Notes under the pieces: model-generated
What the model saw: only the letters and a program-made list of their open reading frames with translations
Databases searched by the model: none
What the model was told of the DNA's origin: nothing
Virus record (IMG/VR): IMGVR_UViG_3300020178_000825
Location: 1-64,000 of that record
Direction: 5' to 3' (one strand)
DNA length: 64,000 nt
Source of the DNA: a virus
Made by a program: the position numbers and the translations under genes
Shown here: positions 35,541 to 47,500 of the stretch, in pieces
Numbering within the stretch: the first letter of the stretch is position 1
Layout of the letters: each line of letters begins with the position of its first letter

Positions 35541-38500
35541 TTAACTCATATTTGCTGCACTTAGGAAACCATAATAAGTTGTTCCCGTATCATAAGTATA
35601 GAATACTAAGATATCTTTACCAGATGTTGTTAGCGTTGGTGCGTTACCATTTGCCCACAATACTCCAGTTGGCCAACTTACTGTAAATGCTCCACCATTT
35701 TCTATCACCAATGTGAATCCAAATGCTTTTGGATTTCCTGGTGGGTTTGAGAATGTAAATGTACAGTTATTATTTACTTCATATTCGAAGTTATTTCCTT
35801 GTTCTAAATCGATTGTTACATTGGCACCAGCTCCTAAATCTTTATAAAGTTCAATAAAGATTTTTGATTCAATATAAACTGAACCTGATATTTGTGGTAC
35901 TTCTAATGTAACTCCATCATAAATAAGATTACTCTCAACAGTTGCTTCATTTCCAGTACCATTATAGGTAATTACACCATTTGGTGTTACACCATTTAAC
36001 TCAAGTAATCCAGAAGTACCAGAAGTACCAGCTCCAGAAGTACCCGATGTACCAGCGGTTCCGGTTGCATCAACTCCAGAAGTACCCGATGTACCACCAG
36101 TTCCAGATGAACCTATCGCAGAAGTACCCGATGTACCACTGCTACCAAGTCCAGATGTTCCATCTGAACCACTTACACCCGAAGTACCACCAGTTCCAGT
36201 TGTACCCGATGAACCACTACTTCCGAAGAATGTTCCATTTAATCCACTTGTACCAGAAGAACCAGCAGTTCCAGATGAACCATCAGTACCTGTTGTTCCA
36301 GAAGTTGCCGATGTACCACTACTTCCGAAGAATGTTCCATTTAAACCAGAAGTACCACTTGTTCCAGAAGTACCAGCTGAACCAGTACTACCAGCAGAAC
36401 CATCTGTACCAGCTCCTGATGTACCCGAAGAACCACTACTACCTTCAGCTGATGTACCTGATGTACCATTAGTACCCAATCCAGAAGTACCCGAAGTACC
36501 AGAACCAGATGTTCCTGAAGAACCAGTTATACCAGAAGTACCTGATGAACCTGCCGAACCAAAATTTGTACCATCTAAACCAGAAGAACCAGAAGTTCCA
36601 GATGAACCATCAGTACCTGTTGTTCCAGAAGTACCAGTTACACCAGAAGTACCTGATGAACCAAAGTTAGTTCCATCTAAACCACTTGTACCTGATGTAC
36701 CAGTCGAACCAGAAGTACCAGCCGAACCTGAAGTTCCAGTTGAACCAGAAGTACCTGATGTACCAGCTGAACCAAAGTTAGTTCCATCTAAACCAGAAGA
36801 ACCCGAAGTACCAGTTGTACCACTACTTCCGCTTGTACCAGCACCAGATGTACCAGAAGTACCTGCTGAACCGAAGAAAGTGCCATCTAAACCAGAAGTA
36901 CCCGATGAACCTAAACCACTTGTACCTGATGTACCAGTCGAACCAGAAGAACCTGATGTACCAGTTGTACCACTAGTACCAAAAAATGTACCATCAACAC
37001 CGCTTGTGCCAGCTGTACCATTTATACCATCAAAACCAGAAGTACCAGAAGTACCAGCTCCAGAAGTACCAGAAGTACCCCCAGTACCTGTTGTTCCACT
37101 ACTACCAAAGAAAGTACCATCTAATCCAGAAGTACCAGCAGTTCCAGTTGAACCGCTTGTTCCATTGATTCCAGATGTTCCAGATGTCCCAGCACCACTT
37201 GTACCAGAAGAACCTGAAGTACCTTCAGCTGATGTACCCGATGAACCTGTACTACCAGAAGTTCCAGTTAAACCAGATGTTCCTGATGAACCAGATGAGC
37301 CAGATGTTGCTGAAGTTCCGCTTGTTCCACTACTACCAAAGAAAGTACCATCTAAACCACTCGTTCCAGAAGAACCTGATGTACCCGCTGAACCATCAGT
37401 ACCAGCTCCTGATGTACCAGCTGAACCGCCCGTACCACTTGTTCCACTACTACCAAAGAATGTTCCATCTAAACCACTCGTTCCAGATGTTCCAGAAGTT
37501 GATGAAGAACCTGATGTACCAGCACTACCACTTGTTCCATTGATTCCAGATGTTCCAGATGTACCACTACTTCCTTCAGCTGATGTACCAGAAGAACCAC
37601 CACTACCAGCAGTTCCAGTTGAACCAGAAGTTCCATCCGTACCTGAAGTTCCACTTGTTCCATTTGTACCAGATGTACCCGCTGAACCTGAAGTCCCCTC
37701 AGCTGATGTACCTGATGTACCACCCGTTCCAGTTGAACCTGCTGAACCCGAAGTTCCAGAAGTTCCTCCACTACCTGTTGTACCACTTGTTCCGCCAGTT
37801 CCAGTTGTACCACTTGTTCCACTACTACCTTCAGCTGATGTACCTGATGTACCTCCACTACCAGCAGTTCCAGTTGAACCAGCTGAACCAGCTGAACCTG
37901 ATGAGCCAGATGTACCACTTGTTCCAGAAGTTCCTGAAGTTGCGCTTGTTCCAGAAGTTCCAGCTGAACCTGTTGTTCCTCCACTACCAGACGTACCCGC
38001 AGTTCCGGTTGTACCCGATGTTCCATCGGAGCCGGAAGTTCCACTACTTCCATCAGTACCAGATGTTCCACTACTTCCACTCTCACCAGATGAACCTGAT
38101 GTACCCGATGAACCAGCTGAACCTGTTGTTCCAGAAGTTCCCGATGTACCATCAGTACCAGAAGTACCTGATGTTCCATTTGTTCCTGAAGTTCCAGATG
38201 TACCAGCAGAACCAGTTGAACCTGAAGTTCCACTACTACCACTTGTACCAGCAGTTCCATCTAAGCCACTCGTTCCAGATGTACCATCAGAACCAGAAGT
38301 ACCACTTGTTCCAGAAGTACCAGCTGAACCAGTACTACCAGCAGAACCTGTTGTACCAGCTGAACCAGTAGAACCAGACGTACCAGCTGAACCCGAAGTT
38401 CCTTGCTCACCAGATGTACCACTTGAACCACTTGTACCAGCAGAACCGCTTGTACCTTGTGCCCCACTTGTACCACTACTACCGCTTGTTCCAGATGAAC

Positions 38501-41500
38501 CCGATGAACCAGCAGAACCAGCAGAACCTGTCGAACCATCACTACCAGATGTTCCACTTGTACCACTTGTACCGCTTGTTCCAGAAGTTGCTGAAGTTCC
38601 ACTACTTCCGCTTGTACCAGAAGTTGAAGAAGAACCAGAAGTACCAGCAGTGCCTGATGTGCCCGAAGTTCCACTTGTTCCTTCAGAACCAGTTGTACCA
38701 CTTGAACCCGTTGAACCCGAAGTTCCAGAAGTTGAAGATGTACCACTACTACCTGATGTTCCATTTGTACCAGAAGAACCCGAAGTTCCATCAGTACCTA
38801 TACCACTTGTACCAGCCGAACCTGTCGAACCACTACTTCCACTACTTCCACTTGAGCCCGATGAACCAGAAGTTCCAGATGTACCCGAAGAACCTGAAGT
38901 TCCCTCTGAACCAGTTGTACCACTTGAACCAGTTGAACCACTACTTCCACTACTACCCGATGTACCAGCAGAACCAGAAGTACCTGATGTACCAGCTGAG
39001 CCGGATGTACCACTTGTTCCAGAAGTTCCAGCTGAACCAGAAGAACCAGATGTACCCCCACTACCAGTTGAACCATCGGTACCTGAAGTTCCAGAAGTAC
39101 CACTTGAACCAGAAGAGCCCGAAGTACCTGTTGAACCAGTTGTACCCGATGAACCAGCTGAACCAGTAGAACCCGCTGAACCAGTAGAACCATCAGTACC
39201 AGATGTTCCCGATGTACCACGTGTTCCACTACTACCCGATGTACCAAATGAACCAGTTGTACCTGATGAACCAGTTGTTCCAGCAGTACCAGATGTACCA
39301 GCAGACCCGGTCGAACCATCAGTACCAGAAGTACCTGATGTTCCTGATGTTCCGCTTGTTCCAGAAGTACCAGAAGTTGCCGATGTACCAGAAGAACCAT
39401 TTTTATCTACTATCTCAATAGTACCAATCATTGATGAATGAATAGCACATTGATAAACTATACTATCAGGTGCATTTTCAGGTACTCTATATTTTATTAA
39501 TACATTTGTACTATGATTTCCGTTTGTTGGGTCATTGTTTGTAGTACCCGGAACTGCTGATGTATTACCATCTGCCAATCTCAATGCGAATGGATGCGAT
39601 GAACTTACATTACTTACATCAAAGTAGAATAATTCCCCTCTTACCACTGTTAGGGTTGGGAAATCTCCAGAAGTACCATCTATATTATATACAAACCCAT
39701 TACTTCTAACCACAAACATTCCACCACCTTCGATACCAGATGTTCCACTTGAACCACTACTTCCACTTGTCCCAGAAGTACCCGATGTTCCAGCAGTACC
39801 AGTTGAACCAGAAGTACCACTACTTCCACTTGTCCCAGAAGTTCCAGAAGAACCAGATGTCCCCGCTGAACCAGTTGTACCACTACTACCAGTAGTACCA
39901 CTACTTCCACTTGAACCAGATGAACCCGAAGTTCCAGAAGAACCAGAAGTACCATCTGAACCTGAGGTTCCAGAAGAACCAGATGTCCCCGCTGAACCAG
40001 TTGTACCAGAAGAACCAGTTGTACCAGAACTACCTGAAGTTCCATCAGTACCTGATGTTCCAGAAGTACCATCTATACCAGATGTACCAGAAGAACCAGT
40101 TGTACCTGATGAACCAGTTGTTCCAGCAGTACCAGATGTACCAGCAGTACCTGTTGTACCAGAAGTACCAGCTACTTCAGCTATACTCTTAGTTTGTAAT
40201 TTTTTATTAGTTGTATCATAGATTACTAAATCATTGGAACTACCAGTTTCTAAATCTAAGAATACACTACCAGTTACAACTAAACTTCCAGTTACATTTA
40301 AACTACCACTTAATTCAGCTTTTCCTGAGAATGGGAATCCATCACCAGTAGAGTTACTTAATACTTCTACCAATACTCCATCTGAACCAGAAGGTGTTAC
40401 ACTAACACCAGAACCAGTAAAGTTCATATTTCCTACTAATCCATTTACTACTGAACCAGTTTCAAATATGTATAAATCAGTTCCACCACCACCAGCACCA
40501 GCATTTAATGCGTATGAAGCGGTTACTGCAAATAATGAATATGATGATGTAGCCACACTCATTGAAGAGGTTTGGCTATTTTGTATGTATTCACTTAAAT
40601 CAACACTAACTTCAGCATTTTCAGCGTAAGATGCTGTAATTGCGAATGAAGAAGAAAGAACGGTCATTGATGCCGTTTGTTCGTTTCTTACAAAGTTTTC
40701 TAAATCTTGTAGTGCTGCTAATGATGCTGAATCTAATCCAGCTACCGAAGATGCAGTTCCAGCAGTTTCAGCGAATATAGCATATGATGCTGAACTAACT
40801 GTTCCTATTACATTATCACCACTTATTGCTCCACTAATTTTAGAACCACCACTACCAACAACGATTTGTCCACTTGTTAATCCACTAAACTTAACTTTAA
40901 CAGTATTATTATCAATAGATTCAATAGCTAAAGGAATAATCATTCCATTTGAACCAGTTTCATAAACCTGTACTATTGGATATGCTACATCAAAGTTATG
41001 AACAATAGTTACTTCAGTAGCATTTGAGAATGGTTCGGTTGTAGTTGGAGTAGATTCAGGTACAGGTACAAATTTGTTTGATGCCGCATCAAATATTAGA
41101 ATTTCTCTATCTTCAGCATCACCCTCACCTCTATATGCTCCCTCAAATGAACCAGAAAGTAAACCACCTCTAAATACACTTGCGGTAATATCGTTTGCAG
41201 TAATATCGTTTACTGTAATATCATTTTGAACTGTCAAATCACCCTCAATAGATGCCGAAGTGTTTACTACGAAACCTTGAACAGGTGATACAGATGCCGT
41301 TACCGAACCAGAAGTAATTCTAGTTTGGTCTAAATCAAAGATTGCATCCGCTGGAATATCAAATAGATTTCTACCACTACCACTAAATGATGAACCACTA
41401 ATTAGTGAGATTGCCCCACTTACGAATAATGAACCAGTTAATTGTGAACCACTCTCAGGTGCAAATACTACAAATCCGTTGTTATCACTTACTTGTGCGA

Positions 41501-44500
41501 ATGTTGAACCAGAAGTAATTAAATCTAATTCTAAATCTGTCAACGATTCCGCTGGGATATTGAATAATCCACCACCATCACCTCTGAATAGAGATGCCGA
41601 TAATGGAACATTTACAGTTAATTGATTTGGGTCAATCACAGCTTCACCAGAACCAGATTTGATTCTATCCAATTCTAAGTCTTGAAGTGCTTCCGCTGGA
41701 ATGTTAAATAATCCACCACCATCACCTACAAATAGAGATGCTGATATTGATTCTGATATAAATACCGAACCACTAAATTCTGATTTTACAGATGATGTAG
41801 AGAATACTCTAAAGAACCCACTTTCATCAATAGATGCAGTTACAGAACCCGTAGCAATTCTATCAGCATCAAATGCTAAGTTAGCGATTGAAATATTTGT
41901 TAAACCACTACCATCACCACTAATTACACCACCTACATTTAGGGATTGCGATATTTCAACCGAACCACTAAACTCAGATTTAACTCCACCAAACGGGTCC
42001 TCAACAATGAATCTACCATCTTCATTTGTAGATGCAGTTACCGAACCAGTTACGATTTGTGCTACATCAAATGCTAAGTTAGCAAGTGAGATATTTGTAA
42101 GACCGGAACCATCACCAGTATAGATACCACCAATTTCTATTGATTCAGAAACAAATAACGAACCACTAAGTTCGGTTCTAACAGAACCAGTAGATTCTAC
42201 TACAAATTTACCATCGTTAGATACCGATGCCGTTACTGAACCGGTTACTAATCTATTTACATCAAATGATAAGTTTGCTAATGAAATGTTGGTTAATTGA
42301 GAACCATCACCAGCAAATGAACCAGAGAATGAACCACTAAGTTCTAAATTTTCTCTTGTATTTTCCCATCTTTGAGAACCACTATTCCAAACTAATAAAT
42401 CACCATCATCGGATTTAATTGAACCACTATCAACCAATATAGCATCAGATGTAGTAATTTGTACATCATGTAAATCATATAAGTGGTCTCCCAAATGAGG
42501 TCTTACCAATAATGTTACATTGTTACCATTCTTAGCAGTAACTACAGCGATAGATGATTTTAAGTTTGGAGCTTCAGGTTGAACATTTGTTAAACCACCT
42601 GGTCTTTGAGGGTCTCCATAAAGAATATCACCCTCTGCCCAAACTGAACCACTATCTTTTAAAGAACCCGATTCTAATGCGTTTATCTGAACTCCTCTTA
42701 CATATCCAAACCAAGTTACAAATCCTTCTTGATTATTATCGATAGGTTCGGTAAGAATACCAACTAATAAATCCTCAGCGTAAGTTCCATCGGTTACTGA
42801 TTTTATTACTCTAATTCTATTACCTTGTGCTGGTTGAGCTGGGTCAACCATTACTAAAGTACCATTGATTAGATTATTACCATCTTTGTTTACAACAGGC
42901 GGATAATATAATTCTTGTCCTAATTGAAGTGTAGCTTCATTGCCCTTCATTCCTAAATCAAGAGTACCATCGGTTTCGTTCCACTTCAATCTACCAGCTA
43001 CACTCTGAATTCCATTATCAAAATTAATGAAATCTAAATAAGATGCGGTAATTGAAGATGCTGTGATATGATTTGCTACTAATTTTTCAGTAGTTGTTGT
43101 ATCACCAACAATTAAATCGTTTGTTATAGAACCATCATTTGCGATAATAGTTTGTGATACATCTAAATTACCACTAACTTCAGTCTTACCTTCAAATGCA
43201 ATTCTTTCATTTATATTAAGATTATCAGCAACTCTAATACTACCACTTAATGAAGAAGATTCTTCAGAAATATAGTAAAGTGTACCAGGAGCTGATTGAG
43301 GAACTGTAAATACGATTGAACCACTATCCTCACCATTATTGGTTACACCAGTTGAGAATAAATCACCACTACCAGTTGTATTGTTTGTTTTTAAGTAGAA
43401 GTTGTAATTTGGTGTATTTACATTGAATGTGTATTCAATACCTCTTACCAGCGTTAAAGTTGGTTCTTCTACACTATCCACCAAGTATGATGAACTATCA
43501 GCGTTAAATGTTATATAGAATGATTGAGATACAGCCTCTACTTCAGTAATTGATGATGAAATCACCAATCCACCAGTTACGAAAGTATCACCAATAACTT
43601 TTAAGTTACCTTCAATTGATGCTGATGAGTTTACTTCAAATCCATTATTTGGTGAAACCGATGCGGTTACTGAACCACTTGCGATAAATGAACGAGGAAG
43701 TACATCCTCAGCAAGTGCTGAAAGTGGAATATTAAATAAATCTCTACCACTTCCACTAAATGAACCACTAAAGTCTCCTAAGAATTTACTAGCACTTACC
43801 TCATTAGCTGTTATAGTGTTGGATACATCTAAATTACCAGTTACAAATGTACTACCTGTTATATTTAGATTACCAACTACCTCAGTATCACCAATTAAAT
43901 CAATTTGTCCGTATAGTGGTATTTCATCAACTATATTGAATTCACCAGCCATTGCAAGGTGATTTTCACAATTATAATAAAGTGTATTTGGAGCGGAACC
44001 AGAAACTATCCAAGTTATAGTACCATTTTCAGTACCATTATTTGTTATTACACTACCACTATATTCAAATTCAGTTCCATCGGAATTTTGAGTTTTTATA
44101 TAGAATGGATGTGAAGGTGCATTTACATTGAATGTATAAGTTAATCCTCTTACAATTGTAATTGTTGGGTTATCACCAACTACACCACCACTAAATCTAT
44201 ATGCGGATGAACCCTCATTGATAACATTAAATGTTGTATTTATTGAACCAGTATCAACAAATCCGTTTGATGATGATACTATGAAACTACCTGTTATTCT
44301 TACATCATCCTCTAAGTTAGTTGTTGTATTGACTACAAACCCTAAGTTGGGTGAAATGGATGCAGTAGCAGAACCACTAGCTATTCTCTTAGCTTCCTCA
44401 GCGAACTCAGCCGCAGGTAAGTTGGTTAATTGAGAACCATCACCCACAAAGAATGATGCCGATACCGTACCTTCACTTGCAGTAATATCAGTACCAACTT

Positions 44501-47500
44501 TAAATCCTTCATTTACATCTAAACTTCCACTAATTTTAACTGAACCCGTAAATTCAGAACCACTTTCAGTAGATTCTACAAAGAATCCTCTTTCAGGTGT
44601 TACTGAAGCAGAAACGCTACCACTAGCAATTCTAAATGCTTCTTCAGTAAGTGCCGATTGTGGAATGTTGAATAAACCACTACCATCACCAGTTATAACA
44701 CCATCTACATCTAATGAATTAGTTACAAATACTGAACCTGTAAATTCTTGTCTATTATCTAAACTATTTCCAAATGTATTTGAACCAGAAGATGTAATTA
44801 CAACCGAATCTATAAATGTTACATTTAACTCTCTAGCATTTATAGCCCCACTTACATATAAATCATTATCAATTGTTAAATCACCTTGAATCGAACCAGA
44901 AGTATTAACTACAAATCCTAAATTAGGTGATACAGACGCAGTTACAGAACCACTAGCAATTCTTGGAGAATCTTCTGCTAATGCCGATTGAGGAATATTA
45001 AATAATCCAGCACCATCACCTTTAAAAATACCATCGTTTATTTGAACATTTCCACTTACGAAAAGTGAACCAGTGAATAATGAACCACTATCTAAAGATT
45101 CTACAACAAATCCTCTATCTGGGTCAGTTGATGCGGTTACCGAACCACTACCGATTCTAGGTGCATCCCCACTAAGAGATGTAAATGGAATATTATTAAG
45201 TTGTGAACCATCACCAGCAAATGAACCAGAAAATGAACCAGTAAATTCTTCTGAAGTGATAATCGTAGCATCTAACTCATCTACATTAATCTTACTAGCA
45301 GTTAAATCATTTGAAATTACTACAGAACCAGTTATATCAATACTACTTGTAAATTGAGAACCACTACCAGCATTTACGATAAAGAACTCTCCACTTTCAA
45401 CCGATGCCGTAGCAGAACCACTAGCAATTACAGGAGATTCTTCAGCTTGTACATTTGTTAATTGAGAACCATCACCAATGAAAAATTTAGAAGTAATTGA
45501 TTCTGAAACAAATACAGAACCACTAAATTCTGATTTGGTAGTTCCAGTAGAATCTTCTACTCTAAATATGTTACTACCAGATTCAGGCGGTACTACTATC
45601 ACCGATGCAGTAATAGAACCACTTGTAATATTATTTGTAAGTAATGCATCTTCAGTTAATGCTGAACGAGGAATATCAAATAAATCTCTACCACTACCAC
45701 TAAATGCGCCACTAACTTCATTACCAATGAATCTATCAGCGGTTACATCATCAGTAACTTCAACATCTTTAGCAAATATCGTAGTTGATGCAGAAATACT
45801 ACTATCAAATGTTGCTGGTACATTTACTTGGAATCCTAAGTTAGGTGAAATCGATGCGGTTGCCGAACCAGATGCTATTCTTGGTGAATCACCAGAAAGT
45901 TGTGCGGCCGGAATATTAAATAAACCACTACCATCACCCTGAAATAGTGATGCGGTTACTGATTCTGAAATAAATAATGACCCACTAATTCTAGTAGTAT
46001 CACCCAATTCTATAAGTGATACTTCAGCTTGACCTGGAGTTTGTTCTGCTTTTACAAATAATCCACCAGTGATTGTTGTGAATGTATTTACATTCATTCC
46101 ACCATTTGGATTAAGAGAAGCAGTAATTGAACCAGTTGCTATTAAATTTGATAATAATGCATCTGGTGCTAATGCTGAACGAGGAATATCAAATAAACCT
46201 TCACCACTACCACTAAACATAGATGCGGATAAACTACCACTTACTCCAAGAGAACCACTTAATTCAGTTCGTATTTCTTTTCTAGTTGTATCTTCTACTC
46301 TAAAAAGACTTGGTTCATCTGAACCTGATTTGTATAATAATGAAGCCGATACTGAACCACTAGCAATTCTAAATGCTTCTTCTGATAATGCGTTTAATGG
46401 TATATTGAATAATCTACTACCATCACCTTCAAATGATGAACTTATAATTCCACTTGCGGTTACATTACCAACAATCTCAGTTTCACCAATTAATGTTTGT
46501 TTATCTTCAGCTGAATCACCAAATATATTTGAACCAGATGAATAAACAATCGATGATGAAATAAAGTTTGTATATAATTCGTTTGTTGTAATTCTACCCG
46601 TTACAACCAAATCACTATCTATTCTAACATCTTGCTCAAATAATGAAGATGTATTAACTACAAATCCTAAGTTTGGAGAAACGGATGCAGTTGCTGAACC
46701 ACTTGCAATTCTAAATGCTTCTTCAGTTAATGCTGATTGTGGAATATCAAATAATCCAGCACCACTACCACTAAACATAGATGCTGATACTGGGAATTCA
46801 AATTTTGAGAATGTATTAACTACAAATCCTTCATTTGGTGAAATTGATGCAGTTGCAGAACCACTACTAATTTTATTAATATCAAATGCTAAAGCTGATT
46901 CCGGTATATCAGTTAACCCAGCACCACTACCACTAAATACCGATGCAGAAACTCCACTTTCTACAAACACCGAAGAACTAAATTCTGCTCTATTAGTACC
47001 TTCTAATCTAAATCCAAATACTGGGGATACTGATGCCGTTACCGAACCACTAGCTATAAATGATGAAAGTAATGCATCTTCTGTTAGTGCACTTCTTGGT
47101 ATATCAAATAAATCCCTACCACTACCACTAAATACTGAACCTGAAGATAGTTTTACATCACCGAAGAATGTTGAACCACTTTCTATCGAAGTTACTACAA
47201 ATCCATCTTCTGGGTTTGTAGATGCGGTAATTGAACCACTAAATATTAATGAAGTATCTAAATCTACAATAGCAGCTACTGGAATATCAAATAGTTTAGC
47301 ACCACTACCACTATATGATGAACCGCTTTCTACTCTAACCTCTCCAAAGAATGTTGAACCACTAGCGATTGAAGTTACAACAAAACCATCTTCAGCATCA
47401 ACGGATGCGGTTACTGAACCAGAAGTAATTTTACTTATTTCAAAAGAAAGTGCTGATTCTGGAATATCGAATAAGTTAGCACCACTACCACTAAACGAAC

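Noticed and set aside
36880-39441. 853-codon plus-strand open frame and shorter ones opposite the 4590-aa fibre shaft
   Set aside because: Same repeat artefact. The predicted product is a PLVPDVPEEP-type low-complexity chain that stops where the Gly-X-Y repeat stops.
30990-40170. GC-richer repetitive stretches considered as CRISPR arrays or transposon remnants
   Set aside because: Repeats are in-frame protein triplets without spacers, terminal repeats or transposase.
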